Source: Afipia sp049747295 (GTDB lineage Bacteria; Pseudomonadota; Alphaproteobacteria; Rhizobiales; Xanthobacteraceae). Taken from it: a stretch of 64,000 nucleotides of DNA. Of the stretch, positions 26,688-36,480 are shown in pieces; positions within the stretch are counted from its first letter, which is position 1, and each line of letters opens with the position of its first letter. Under the pieces are notes generated by a model that saw only the letters and a program-made list of their open reading frames with translations, had not been told where the DNA came from and did no database searches. The stretch spans positions 682,001-746,000 of the forward strand of contig NZ_JBMHJM010000001.1 of NCBI RefSeq assembly GCF_049747295.1, in the 5' to 3' direction. Position numbers and translations under genes: made by a program.

Positions 26688-28217
26688 TTAAGGGCGAATG
26701 AGCGCGCGCAGCCAGCGTCTGCCGAACAGAAGAATCACACAAACGCCATAGACAATCGCCCCGATCAAAATCAAGATTCCGAGAGCGGACTCGTCACGCA
26801 GCGACGTCATTCCTGCAAGAGCCGAAGCAGTCCAGCGCGACGTTGCCCACAGTGCGGCGGCCAGTATCACGCCTGATAACGCGAATTTAATCAGCGACAT
26901 CAAGAAGGAGCGGTCGAATTCAAGATAATTGCGCCGCACTGCGAACAGCAACACCAGCAAGAGATTGATCCATGCACCGACCGCTGTCGCAAGCGCGAGA
27001 CCGATCTGAGCAAGCGACCCCATCAACGCAAATTTCAGCACAAGATTTGCCGAGAGCCCGGTGAGAGACGCTTTTACCGGCGTCGCAGTGTCTTTGCGGG
27101 CGTAGAACGTGGCAACCGCGCTGCGGATCATCACGAACGGGATCAAGCCGATCGCATAGGCCGCGAGCGTCGCGCCCGCCGCCGCCGCGTCGGCTTTCGA
27201 GAACGCGCCACGAGCAAACATCGCGCGCATGATGATGTCCGGCACCGTCAGGAAGGCCGCGACAAACGGAACGGAGAACAGCAATGTGAACTCGAACGCG
27301 CGGCGCTGCGAGGCCATCGCGCCCGCATGATCGCCGGCGGTGATGCGGCGCGACATCTCCGGGAGCAAGACCGTACCAATGGCAATCCCGATCACACCGA
27401 TCGGCAATTGGTTCAGGCGGTCAGCATAATACAATGCGGACAACGCGCCGGCCGCGAGGAACGTCCCGATAATCGTATCCGCGAACAACGCGACCTGCGT
27501 TCCCATGGATCCTAAGGTCGCAGGGCCAAGCGCGCGGAAAAACGCACGAACGTCGTCGTCGAGTTTGAGCGAGCTGAACGTCGGCAATACGCCGTTGCGT
27601 GCGGCATCGCCCGCAAGAAGGAAAAATTGCAGGAAGCCCGAAATGAGAACGCCCCATGCCGCGGCGTGGCCAGCGGTCGGAAAAAACGCAGCAAACGCCA
27701 ACGTCGCCATCATGGACAGGTTGAGGAAGATCGGAGCGGCTGCAGCGCTCGCAAAGCGATGCATCACATTGAGCATGCCGCCATAGAGCGTGACCAAGGT
27801 GATCAGGAGCAAATATGGAAAAGTGATCCGCGTCAGCGTGATCGCAAGCTCGCGCTGCGCAGGATCGTCGGTGAATCCCGGCGCCAGGATGGCCATCGCC
27901 TGCGGCATGAACAGCAATGCCGCCGCGAGCAGCACGAGCTGGGTCACGAACAGGACGGTAAAAATCCGGTTGCCGAACAGCTTGGCTGACGGCGCACCGC
28001 CGCGACCATAGACATGCGCATAGGCCGGAACAAAGGCCGCGTTGAACGCGCCTTCGGCAAAGATCGCCCGAAAATGGTTCGGCAGCCGCAACGCCACGAA
28101 GAACGCGTCCGCGACCGGGCCCGCGCCGAGGATCGCCGCCAGCATGATGTCACGCGCGAATCCGGTGATACGCGAGAGAAGGGTATAACCGCCGACGGTG
28201 AAAATTCGCCCGAGCAT
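26688..28217 (-). CDS. murJ: Lipid II flippase MurJ
   Basis: 509 residues with about 14 membrane segments, the usual MurJ/MviN layout. It begins with GGYTLLSRITGFARDIMLAAILG and contains the characteristic NHFRAIFAEGAFNAAFVPAYA block. It flips lipid-linked peptidoglycan precursor to the periplasm. Stop and start spacing (46 bases after the aminotransferase gene, 72 before the molybdenum hydroxylase) suggests possible read-through from the polysaccharide genes. This differs from the glnD-murJ arrangement common in relatives (from general knowledge). Confidence 0.93.
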   Translation of the reverse strand: MLGRIFTVGGYTLLSRITGFARDIMLAAILGAGPVADAFFVALRLPNHFRAIFAEGAFNAAFVPAYAHVYGRGGAPSAKLFGNRIFTVLFVTQLVLLAAALLFMPQAMAILAPGFTDDPAQRELAITLTRITFPYLLLITLVTLYGGMLNVMHRFASAAAAPIFLNLSMMATLAFAAFFPTAGHAAAWGVLISGFLQFFLLAGDAARNGVLPTFSSLKLDDDVRAFFRALGPATLGSMGTQVALFADTIIGTFLAAGALSALYYADRLNQLPIGVIGIAIGTVLLPEMSRRITAGDHAGAMASQRRAFEFTLLFSVPFVAAFLTVPDIIMRAMFARGAFSKADAAAAGATLAAYAIGLIPFVMIRSAVATFYARKDTATPVKASLTGLSANLVLKFALMGSLAQIGLALATAVGAWINLLLVLLFAVRRNYLEFDRSFLMSLIKFALSGVILAAALWATSRWTASALAGMTSLRDESALGILILIGAIVYGVCVILLFGRRWLRALIRP

Positions 28218-28263
28218 GCGCCGCTTCTACAACATGCTGCGGCGGCGCAAAATGCTCAAATTA

Positions 28264-29412
28264 TCAGCTAACCGCGTCGCACACAGCCTTGATGACGCGA
28301 TCCTGGGCCGCCGGATCAAGGTAGGCATGCATCGGCAGGCTGATCACGTCCTGGGACAGCTTCTCGCTGACCGGCAAACCGCCTTCCGCCACTGGATAAT
28401 GCTTGTAGGCGGTCTGCTGATGCATCGACTTCGGATAATAAATGGCCGTCGGAATGCCCTGCGCCTTCAGCGCATCCGCAAACACATCGCGCTTGGCGCT
28501 GTTGGGCAAGCGGATGGTGTATTGTGCCCAAACCGAGGTATTCCCTGCCGTGACGTTCGGCACGGTCACGATATCACCGAGTGTATCGGAGTAACGGCTT
28601 GCAACCCGGTTGCGTGCCGCGATCTCGTCCTCGAAAATCTTCAACTTCTCGATCAGGATCGCCGCCTGCATGGTGTCGAGACGAGCGGTCAACCCGAGGC
28701 GGACGTTGTCGTATTTCTCGCTGCCCTGCCCGTGCACGCGCACGCTGCGTAACCGCTCGGCGAGATCAGCGTCGTCAGTGAAGATCGCGCCACCGTCCCC
28801 GAAGCAGCCGAGCGGCTTGGCCGGGAAGAAGCTTGTTGCGGTCGCGAGACCGAAAGTTCCGAGCCGGCGGCCCTTGTAGGTCGCCCCGAACGCCTGTGCC
28901 GCATCGTCGAGAACGAAGAGACCTTCGCTCTTTGCAACCTTGCCGATGGCATCGTGATCAGCACTCTGGCCGAACAGATCGACCGGGATCACGGCTTTGA
29001 CCTTGAGGCCGAGCTTGCGCGCAGTGCCAATGCCGACCTTCAGGGAGACGATGTCGATGTTGAACGTCGCTTCATCGACGTCGACAAACACCGGCGTAGC
29101 CCCCGTCAACGCGACGACTTCACCGGTCGCGCAAAACGTAAATGACGGACAGATGACGGCATCGCCCGGGCCAACGCCCTGGGCCATCAACACCATCAGC
29201 AGCGCATCCGTACCGCTGGCGCATGCGACAACATGCTTGGCGCCGCAGAAGGCAGCCAGATCGGCTTCGAGCTGGGTGACTTCGGGACCGTTGATGAACT
29301 GGCAATGCGTCAGCACACGCGAGACAGCATCATCGATCTTGCTTCCCAAACGACGGCGCTGGGCGCCGATATCGATGAAAGCCACAGGTTCTGGTCGCAT
29401 ATGCTGGTTCAT
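28264..29412 (-). CDS. DegT/DnrJ/EryC1-family sugar aminotransferase, WbpE-like
   Basis: 382 residues, normal for the family. PLP lysine 199 lies in SFFPAKPLGCFGDGG; cofactor-contact SGTDAL at 66-71 and DDAAQAFGA near 169 are intact. It transfers amino groups to keto-sugar nucleotides used for surface polysaccharide. Directly upstream is a Gfo/Idh/MocA oxidoreductase, the same pairing as WbpB-WbpE, which makes 3-amino sugars from UDP-GlcNAcA. AAGG precedes the ATG. The exact keto-sugar substrate is inferred only from that pairing. Confidence 0.87.
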   Translation of the reverse strand: MNQHMRPEPVAFIDIGAQRRRLGSKIDDAVSRVLTHCQFINGPEVTQLEADLAAFCGAKHVVACASGTDALLMVLMAQGVGPGDAVICPSFTFCATGEVVALTGATPVFVDVDEATFNIDIVSLKVGIGTARKLGLKVKAVIPVDLFGQSADHDAIGKVAKSEGLFVLDDAAQAFGATYKGRRLGTFGLATATSFFPAKPLGCFGDGGAIFTDDADLAERLRSVRVHGQGSEKYDNVRLGLTARLDTMQAAILIEKLKIFEDEIAARNRVASRYSDTLGDIVTVPNVTAGNTSVWAQYTIRLPNSAKRDVFADALKAQGIPTAIYYPKSMHQQTAYKHYPVAEGGLPVSEKLSQDVISLPMHAYLDPAAQDRVIKAVCDAVS

Positions 29413-29451
29413 GATGCCTTGCCGGACTGAAAATCAAATTGAGACGTGCTT

Positions 29452-30465
29452 TTAGCCCGCAACGACGCGGGGACCCTTGCGCAGCGGCTGCGCGATGGAG
29501 CCGGCCGGAGCCTCTAGGCACTTGATCGCGATCTCGAGACTGGCGACCCCTTCATCGCCTGTCACCGCTGGAGCCTTGCCCGAGCGAACTGCATCGAGAA
29601 ATGCAATCAACTCGGCCCGCAGCGGCTCATCATGCCCTACCGACAGATGCCGCATCGAATAGCTCCCATCGCGCTGAAAGCCAAAACACTCCGTAACCTG
29701 GCGCGTGAGCAAGTCGCCTTGGATATACTTGCCGCGCGTGGCCACCGTCACGCTGCGCGCCTTGAACGGAGTGAGCCAGTTCGTATTGATGTGAGCGAGA
29801 ACGCCGGACGCGGTGCGAAACTGCAGCAGTGCAATATCTTCACGCTCCGCCACGGCACTCGCCAATTGCGGCTGAACATCGATGATGTCGGACTCTGTGA
29901 ACCAGCGGATGAGATCAATATCGTGCACGGCGAGATCGATGACGACGCCGACATTGGACATGCGCGGCGGAAACGGCCCGACGCGCGTTATGCCGATGGA
30001 AAGAATTTCCTCGTCCTTGATCGCCTGCTTGATCGCGGCCACGGCCGGATTGAAGCGCTCAACGTGCCCCACCATCAGCGTGACGCCGGCCGCACGGGCG
30101 GCGTCGACGATTTCGTGGCCTTCGTCAACCGACGGTGCGATGGGCTTTTCGACGAGAATGTGAACCTTGCGCGCAATACAGGCCAGCGACACCTCGCGAT
30201 GAAGGTGGGTCGGCGCAGCAATGGTCACCGCGTCAACGCCCGCATCGAGCAGTTCTTCGAGCGTGTTGAACGTCCGGCACCCGATCATCTGCTCGGCGCG
30301 CGTGCGATGCGCAGCCAACGGATCGACGATACCCGTCAGGGACACGCCTGGCAGACCAGCCAACACGCGGGCATGGTTGGTCCCCATGACACCGGCACCG
30401 ACCACGCCAACGCGCAACGTCTGCACGTCGCCCGGGTTGCCCTTAGCCGACACATTCGAACTCAT
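29452..30465 (-). CDS. Gfo/Idh/MocA-family sugar dehydrogenase, WbpB-like
   Basis: 337 residues. Rossmann nucleotide loop VGAGVMGTNHA at 22-32, catalytic-lysine motif EKPI at 106-109, then the alpha/beta substrate domain. It lies 39 bases before the aminotransferase gene, probably in one operon, as in UDP-N-acetylglucosaminuronate 3-dehydrogenase/aminotransferase pairs. The WbpA and WbpD partners needed to complete that pathway are not in the window. A 188-base gap separates it from manC. Confidence 0.85.
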   Translation of the reverse strand: MSSNVSAKGNPGDVQTLRVGVVGAGVMGTNHARVLAGLPGVSLTGIVDPLAAHRTRAEQMIGCRTFNTLEELLDAGVDAVTIAAPTHLHREVSLACIARKVHILVEKPIAPSVDEGHEIVDAARAAGVTLMVGHVERFNPAVAAIKQAIKDEEILSIGITRVGPFPPRMSNVGVVIDLAVHDIDLIRWFTESDIIDVQPQLASAVAEREDIALLQFRTASGVLAHINTNWLTPFKARSVTVATRGKYIQGDLLTRQVTECFGFQRDGSYSMRHLSVGHDEPLRAELIAFLDAVRSGKAPAVTGDEGVASLEIAIKCLEAPAGSIAQPLRKGPRVVAG

Positions 30466-30653
30466 CGATGAAACCCCTGAACTTCGCCACGCGGCGGCGC
30501 TCCCCCCGACCCGCGTCGAGACCGTCCTAGCACGCTGTCACATGTGTGGCGAACACCTGCCGCTGCAATTCCCTACACGTTTTGATGCAAAGAATTACAC
30601 TTTTAGGTGAGTTATAACCAATTGAGAAGACTTATTTTTTCGGCGCGGAGCGC

Positions 30654-32066
30654 TTAGGAACGCCGGTAGTCATCCTCGATGCGGATAATGTCGTCCTCAC
30701 CCAGATAGCTGCCGGTCTGGACCTCAATCAACTCCAGCGGAATTTTGCCGGGGTTTTCCATCCGGTGAGTCGCGCCGATCGGGATGTAAATCGACTCGTT
30801 CTCGTGCACGATCTTCTGCAGTTCGTTGACTGTGACGAGCGCCGTTCCGCGGACCACGATCCAGTGCTCAGACCGGTGGTGATGCTTCTGCAACGACAAA
30901 CGGCCGCCCGCCTTGACGATGATGCGCTTCACCTGATGACGGTCACCGATATCAAGCGATTGATAGGAGCCCCAGGGCCGGTGAACCTTGATGTGGTCTT
31001 CCGTGACCTGAGGGGCCACCGTTCGCAACTTGGTCACTAGCCGCTTCAATCCGTTGGGATCGCTCTGGCGTGAGACCAGGATTGCGTCCTGCGTCGCGAC
31101 CACCACGAGATCCTCAACGCCCTCAAGCGCGATCAGAGCCTTGTCTGACGACACGTTGCAATTGCGCGAGTCCTCGAACACGGCGACCCCCTGTGCGACG
31201 TTGCCGTCGGCGTCCTTGCCGGACAACTCCCACACCGCATGCCAGGAGCCGACATCGGACCATCCGCACGATACCGGGACCACCGCCGCCTGCTTGGTTT
31301 TCTCCATAACGGCGTAGTCGATTGAGATCGACTTTGCTTTGCCGAACGACTCCAGCGGAAGCGTGACAAATCCAAGATCACGTCCGGCGCTGTTGACCGC
31401 TTCATCCAACATGGCGACACTTTCCGCATCGACGCCGCGATATTCATCCAGCAACATTTTCGCGCGGAACATGAAGTTACCCGAATTCCAGAGATATCCG
31501 TCCGACACATAACCGGCCGCTGTCTCGGCATCAGGCTTCTCGACAAATTTTTCAACGGCCTGAACGTCTCCTGTGATGGCTTCGCCCGGACGAATGTAAC
31601 CGTATTCAGTTGCTGCACGCTCGGGCAGCACGCCGAAGGTGACGATGCGCCCCTCCGCAGCAACGCGTCGGGCCCTTCTGCAGGCATCCACAAATGCGTT
31701 TGTATCGCGCACCACATGATCGGCAGCCAGCGCCAGCACAACTGCGTCTGGATCACGCATCAAAGCAAATGACGCCCCCGTCGCGATCGCGGGACCGGAA
31801 TCGCGCCGCGCCGGCTCGAGCAGAACATCGGCCTCTAGACCGATCTCGTTCAACTGCTCCAGCACCATGAAACGATAACCAGCATTGGTGATGACAATCG
31901 GCCGCTCGAACAACTCAGGATCGCTGACGCGCAGCATCGTCTCCTGAAACGTTGAATTCGGACCAAACAAACGGAGAAACTGCTTCGGACGCCCTTCGCG
32001 CGAAGCTGGCCATAGACGGGTGCCAGCACCGCCGCACATGATCAGGGGAATGATACGATCGCTCAT
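30654..32066 (-). CDS. manC: Mannose-1-phosphate guanylyltransferase / mannose-6-phosphate isomerase
   Basis: 470 residues, the standard bifunctional length. Nucleotidyltransferase signature CGGAGTRLWP at 11-20 and lysine motif EGRPKQF at 24-30. A C-terminal cupin-type isomerase domain starts near residue 345 (HRPWGSYQSLD) with the LQKHHHRSEHWIVV metal-binding block. It makes GDP-mannose for surface polysaccharide. GAGG precedes the ATG. It follows the UDP-glucuronate epimerase gene by 22 bases, so the two are likely co-transcribed. Confidence 0.93.
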   Translation of the reverse strand: MSDRIIPLIMCGGAGTRLWPASREGRPKQFLRLFGPNSTFQETMLRVSDPELFERPIVITNAGYRFMVLEQLNEIGLEADVLLEPARRDSGPAIATGASFALMRDPDAVVLALAADHVVRDTNAFVDACRRARRVAAEGRIVTFGVLPERAATEYGYIRPGEAITGDVQAVEKFVEKPDAETAAGYVSDGYLWNSGNFMFRAKMLLDEYRGVDAESVAMLDEAVNSAGRDLGFVTLPLESFGKAKSISIDYAVMEKTKQAAVVPVSCGWSDVGSWHAVWELSGKDADGNVAQGVAVFEDSRNCNVSSDKALIALEGVEDLVVVATQDAILVSRQSDPNGLKRLVTKLRTVAPQVTEDHIKVHRPWGSYQSLDIGDRHQVKRIIVKAGGRLSLQKHHHRSEHWIVVRGTALVTVNELQKIVHENESIYIPIGATHRMENPGKIPLELIEVQTGSYLGEDDIIRIEDDYRRS

Positions 32067-32088
32067 GTATCCTCAAGCAGTTAGATTC

Positions 32089-33105
32089 TTACAGTTGATG
32101 ATAGTCCCGATACCACGTAGCAAACTTGGCAATACCATGTTCGATCGAGGTCGATGGACGAAAACCGACTTCGCGCATTAAATCATCAACGTCTGCATAT
32201 GTCGCAGGCACATCACCTGGCTGCATCGGCAGCATTTCCTTGATCGCACTCCGTCCGAATTCCTTCTCGAGGATTGCAACCACCTTCATCAGTTCTTCAG
32301 GATTGTTGTTACCGATGTTGAAAATTCGCCAAGGCGCTGTGCTCGTTCCTGGATCCAACGCGGCGGCGCCCGGAGCGTCCTTTCCTTTCGGCGCATGATC
32401 GATCAATCGAACGATCGCCTCGGCGATGTCATCGATGTAGGTAAAATCCCGACGCATGTTGCCGTGATTGAAAAGCTTGATCGGCTTTCCTTCCACGATA
32501 GCCTTGGCAAAAATAAACATCGCCATATCCGGACGTCCCCACGGTCCATAGACAGTGAAGAACCTCAAACCCGTGGAAGGAAGGCGATAGAGATGGCTAT
32601 AGGCGTGCGCCATCAACTCATTTGCTTTTTTTGAAGCTGCATAAAGGCTGATGGGATGATCGACGTTGTCGTGCACCGAAAATGGCAGCTTGGTGTTCGC
32701 TCCATAAACGGATGATGAGGAAGCAAACAACAAGTGCCGACAATCATTATGCCGGCATCCTTCCAGAACGTTCGTGAAACCTTCGAGATTCGCATCGACG
32801 TAGGCGTGCGGATGATCGATCGAATAACGCACGCCGGCTTGTGCGGCGAGGTGAATGACGACGGGGAACCGATGTTTGTCGAATAGCGCCTTCATCCCGG
32901 AACGATCAGCAAGATCGAGCTTCACGAAATCGAAGTTTGGATCATTCTTGAGAAGACTTAGGCGCGCATCCTTCAGTTTCGGGTCGTAGTAGTTGTTGAT
33001 GCTGTCCAATCCGACAACGCGGCGACCAGCCTGCAGCAACCTCTGCGCGACGTGAAAGCCGATAAATCCCGCTGCACCGGTGACCAGCACTGCATCATTT
33101 GACAT
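32089..33105 (-). CDS. lpsL: UDP-glucuronate 4-epimerase-like SDR (LpsL type)
   Basis: 338 residues from ATG 33105 (GGAAAAG just upstream). Rossmann TGAAGFIG near the N-terminus; the NYYDPKLKDARL block is typical of UDP-glucuronate rather than UDP-glucose epimerases; serine triplet ASSSSVYG; catalytic YAASK; and the RRDFTYIDD block. It interconverts UDP-glucuronate and UDP-galacturonate for lipopolysaccharide. It is the first gene of the minus-strand run lpsL-manC, transcribed away from the long gap to its right. Confidence 0.87.
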   Translation of the reverse strand: MSNDAVLVTGAAGFIGFHVAQRLLQAGRRVVGLDSINNYYDPKLKDARLSLLKNDPNFDFVKLDLADRSGMKALFDKHRFPVVIHLAAQAGVRYSIDHPHAYVDANLEGFTNVLEGCRHNDCRHLLFASSSSVYGANTKLPFSVHDNVDHPISLYAASKKANELMAHAYSHLYRLPSTGLRFFTVYGPWGRPDMAMFIFAKAIVEGKPIKLFNHGNMRRDFTYIDDIAEAIVRLIDHAPKGKDAPGAAALDPGTSTAPWRIFNIGNNNPEELMKVVAILEKEFGRSAIKEMLPMQPGDVPATYADVDDLMREVGFRPSTSIEHGIAKFATWYRDYHQL

Positions 33106-33766
33106 CTTTTCCACCATGAGACGACTACAACCGTTATAACACGACGCATGGTGGTAGCGTCGCACGATCAAGCTTTATCTTGACGTCAAGCACCAGCCCC
33201 TGCCCCTCTCTCAACAACTTCGAATGGCCCATCAATCGGCGCCGACGCGCTCTTAATTGTGCAGTTGCAACAATGACAGCTGGACCGGGCTGCAATGTGT
33301 CAAAACTCGTTCACGTCGCGCCACATTCATGCATCGTCTCTATAGCTGCCCGACACCGAGGGTTCGTGTGCACCTTTGATGACTTCGGCAATCCGAGTTT
33401 ATTGAACAAGACAAACTCTCGTCTCAGACAAATATCGATTCAAACATCAAGGCGGCTAATTCATTTCCGACAATGAGCATCCCGACACCCAGGAATATTT
33501 TGGCTGTTGCGGCTCGACACAGAGCAGAGCAATTCAACATCGCCCTTATAGCCTCCCCGTTCCTATTGGCGCTATCCCAAAGCCGTCCGGTCCAATTGAA
33601 TTTAAATGACTATTTCCGGTCACCACGGCGTGACCGTCGCAATAGGCCCCAGCTTTGCTATTGCCAGACCAATTCTAAAGCCATACGAAGGCCCTGAAAA
33701 TAGGCCGACAACCATGGCGGTCTGCGCCGGTTTCGGCTGTCCTCGTATCAACAATCTCGGTCCGGA
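33106..33766. other. Long AT-richer gap inside the polysaccharide region
   Basis: About 660 bases between two divergent genes. Base composition is visibly lower in GC than the surrounding genes. Frames of 60-98 codons exist on the plus strand (33180-33476, 33473-33697, 33606-33788), but none has a ribosome site, recognisable motif or normal amino-acid composition. It should hold the promoters of lpsL and of the membrane protein at 33767; the rest may be decayed coding sequence. Confidence 0.6.
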
Positions 33767-34732
33767 ATGCGCGGATTTCTCCTTCTAGCCGCTCGGATAT
33801 TGATCTCCGCGGCCCTCCTCTATTTCGCGCTGCGTGGCATCAATTTCACGGCCATACAGTCGCGCCTGAGCCAAATTAGTGTCGGCTGGGTGCTGCTTTC
33901 GGTTATCGCAACCATCTTTCAGATTTTCCTGGGCGCGCTGCGCTGGCGGGAAATCAGCGTGAACTGCGCTGCACCGCTCGGGACCGGGCAGGCCTTTCGC
34001 TACAACATGATCGGCACATTCTTCAACCAAACGCTGCCCTCGAGCATCGGCGGCGATGCCATGCGGCTTTGGCTGGTCAAGCACACCGGCGCCGGGTGGC
34101 GGGCGGCAGCGTATTCCGTGCTGGTGGACCGCGCGGTCGGACTGATAGCACTGGCCATCATTGTGGTCGCAAGCCTGCCATGGAGCTATCAGCTGATCAG
34201 CAATGATCACGGTCGAATTGCGCTACTGCTGATCGATCTGGGAGCTATTTCGGCTGGGCTGGGATTTCTGCTTCTCGGCCGCTTGCCGTGGTCTTGGCTA
34301 AAGACGTTTTGGCTTACGCATCATATCTACGCGTGTTCGGTTATTGCGAACCAGGTGATCTTCAACCGCCGCAGCGGCCCTAAAATAGCGGTTCTCTCGC
34401 TTCTCATTCATGTCATGGCTGTTGTCATCGCATGGTGCGCAGTGCGCTCCATCGCTGCGGCCGCCGGCTTTGAACAGCTGTTCATGCTGATCCCGCCGAT
34501 CATGCTGATCACTATGCTGCCGATCTCGATTGCCGGCTGGGGCGTCCGCGAAGCGACGATGATGGTTGCTTTCGGCTATGCTGGACTGGCACAGACAGAC
34601 GGCACAGTCGTTTCGCTTTTATTCGGAGCGTCGTCCTTCATTGTCGGCGCAATGGGCGGTCTTGTCTGGATACTGAGTTCAGAAAAAACGAGCCAATCCG
34701 ACCATGTGCCGGACAGCCTGACGCAGATCTGA
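33767..34732 (+). CDS. Flippase-like integral membrane protein, LPG synthase TM/AglD family (UPF0104)
   Basis: 321 residues with about eight hydrophobic segments. Family blocks are visible: LGALRWREIS, FFNQTLPSSIGGDAMR around 82-100 and GWGVREATM near 260. This family includes the membrane half of lysyl-phosphatidylglycerol synthase and homologues in polysaccharide clusters proposed to move or modify lipid-linked sugars. There is no aminoacyl-transferase domain here, so it is the short form. It is convergent with the methyltransferase-glycosyltransferase gene (29-base gap). The function is not established. Confidence 0.83.
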   Translation: MRGFLLLAARILISAALLYFALRGINFTAIQSRLSQISVGWVLLSVIATIFQIFLGALRWREISVNCAAPLGTGQAFRYNMIGTFFNQTLPSSIGGDAMRLWLVKHTGAGWRAAAYSVLVDRAVGLIALAIIVVASLPWSYQLISNDHGRIALLLIDLGAISAGLGFLLLGRLPWSWLKTFWLTHHIYACSVIANQVIFNRRSGPKIAVLSLLIHVMAVVIAWCAVRSIAAAAGFEQLFMLIPPIMLITMLPISIAGWGVREATMMVAFGYAGLAQTDGTVVSLLFGASSFIVGAMGGLVWILSSEKTSQSDHVPDSLTQI

Positions 34733-34761
34733 CAAAGAGGCCGAAGTACCCACCCGGTTTG

Positions 34762-36201
34762 TTAGATCGCCTTGATCTTGAAGAAAGCGAAGACGACCAT
34801 TTTCAGCAGCATCACGCCGTGGCGGAAGCGGGATATCTGGGTTTCACCATAAGATCGCGCCGCATAACGGATAGGCAGATCGATCGTTTTCAGATTCAGC
34901 TTCGACGCGCCGAAAATGAGATCAAAATCCCCAAACGGATCGAAGTCCCCGAAGTAGGCTTTTCCGTCGCGCAGTCGATAATAATCGGAGCGCCGCATGA
35001 CTTTGGTGCCGCAAAGCGTGTCCGTATACCGTTGGTTTAGAAGCCACGAAAACAGGTAAGAGAAGATCTTGTTGGCGATGAGGTTCAGGAACCGCATCGC
35101 GTCATCTTCGAGAGGATACACAAGACGGGATCCATTGATAAACTCGCCCCGACCCGTCTTGATCGCCTCCCAGAATTTCGGCAGCTGCTCCGGCGGCATC
35201 GTGAGATCCGCGTCAAGAATCATCAATACGTCGCCGCGCGCAACATCGTAGGCCGTGAAAACCGCATCGGCTTTGCCCTTGCCGGGCTGGACCATGGTCT
35301 TGATGTCCTTATCGGGATATGCGGCTTTGACACGCTCCATTTCCTCAAAAGTGCCATCCTTGCTGTGGCCCTCGATGAAGATGATTTCCATGTCGTCGCA
35401 GAAAGCCGGTATCCGCTGAATAGCCGGCTCGATGTTACCGCGCTCATTGCGCGCTGGGATAACAACACTCACCGATTTCAAATCTTCATTCGCTGCTGGC
35501 ACAGAGCGGCAAACCGAATAGTGGCGCAGTGCGAAAAACCGGAAGCCCGGCAAGACACTGATGAACCTGTTGATGATTTTTCCCAGCCCGAACAAAGAAA
35601 CCGGCATCAACACACGCCGTTCCGATTTCACGAAATCAAAATCAGCAAGCTCGGCCAGGGCTGCGACATCCGCTGGCGCGAGAACATTCTGCTCGGGCAG
35701 AGGCATACGCCGACCAGTCTTCTCCGCCAGCTTCAGTACAGGTCGCCACAGGTGGGAGAAATATCCAATGACAATACGTGTTTCGCGTGTGCAGAGCGGA
35801 TGGAGTTGCTCGAAGAATTTCTGAATGTCTTCGAGCGAGCCGATCGTATCCAAGACGAGAATGTAATCGAACTTTCCGCTGATCTCGGCAATCGCTTTAG
35901 GGTCTTCTGCATCACCGACCTTGAACGTCAGGTCAGGATGACGCTTGCGGGCTTCTTCAATGAGCGACGGGCTGAAATCGACTCCTAATCCGAATGCAGG
36001 CTCAAGCGCAGCAAGCGTGTCGCCGGTACCACAGCCGATTTCAAGAACACGCGCGTGTTTTGGAATCAAAAACCGCAAATAGGTTTCATCTTCGCGATGG
36101 AAAAAAGACGCCTTGCGCCGCCATTCCGAACGAGTAGCCGCAAATTTCTCCGAATGCGCGAGTATCTCCCGCTTCCGGGCCGAACTTGAAAATGGGGTCA
36201 T
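34762..36201 (-). CDS. Fusion of SAM methyltransferase and GT2 glycosyltransferase
   Basis: 479 residues. Residues about 25-220: class I methyltransferase with motif I VLEIGCGTGDT (52-62) and GVDFS. Residues about 240-479: GT2 domain with VSVVIPARNERGNIEP, the DADLTMPPEQLP nucleotide-metal motif, NGSRLVYP and DTLCGTKVMRR, close to dolichyl-phosphate-mannose-synthase-like transferases. The C-terminus has at most one weak hydrophobic helix. The fusion implies a lipid- or polymer-linked sugar is both transferred and methylated, or that the methyltransferase half acts on the GT product. ATG at 36201. Each domain is intact and the frame is continuous. Confidence 0.85.
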   Translation of the reverse strand: MTPFSSSARKREILAHSEKFAATRSEWRRKASFFHREDETYLRFLIPKHARVLEIGCGTGDTLAALEPAFGLGVDFSPSLIEEARKRHPDLTFKVGDAEDPKAIAEISGKFDYILVLDTIGSLEDIQKFFEQLHPLCTRETRIVIGYFSHLWRPVLKLAEKTGRRMPLPEQNVLAPADVAALAELADFDFVKSERRVLMPVSLFGLGKIINRFISVLPGFRFFALRHYSVCRSVPAANEDLKSVSVVIPARNERGNIEPAIQRIPAFCDDMEIIFIEGHSKDGTFEEMERVKAAYPDKDIKTMVQPGKGKADAVFTAYDVARGDVLMILDADLTMPPEQLPKFWEAIKTGRGEFINGSRLVYPLEDDAMRFLNLIANKIFSYLFSWLLNQRYTDTLCGTKVMRRSDYYRLRDGKAYFGDFDPFGDFDLIFGASKLNLKTIDLPIRYAARSYGETQISRFRHGVMLLKMVVFAFFKIKAI

Positions 36202-36480
36202 TTGATTACGCTTGATCGGAAAGTCGTGGGAAATTGGCGAAAATTCGCTCCGGCGGCTTTATGCTCTGCCTGTCAGCATTTCACAAGTATCAGTACAGGT
36301 TGCAGCCGTTCGCCGCAAATCTGCAGTTCAGATTAACGATACCCCTAGCACCGATCGATGCGTGAACCATTTCCCGCCATGATGAGAGATTCGCAATCCG
36401 GGAACTTCCGTTGTAGAAGCTCGCGAATTTTGGACCTGTCGAGACGAATATTCGTTGAAGGGTAAACACGCCTTTCATCA

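Noticed and set aside
33180..33697. Two short plus-strand frames in the polysaccharide gap
   Set aside because: No ribosome sites, odd composition and no motif; more likely non-coding or decayed.
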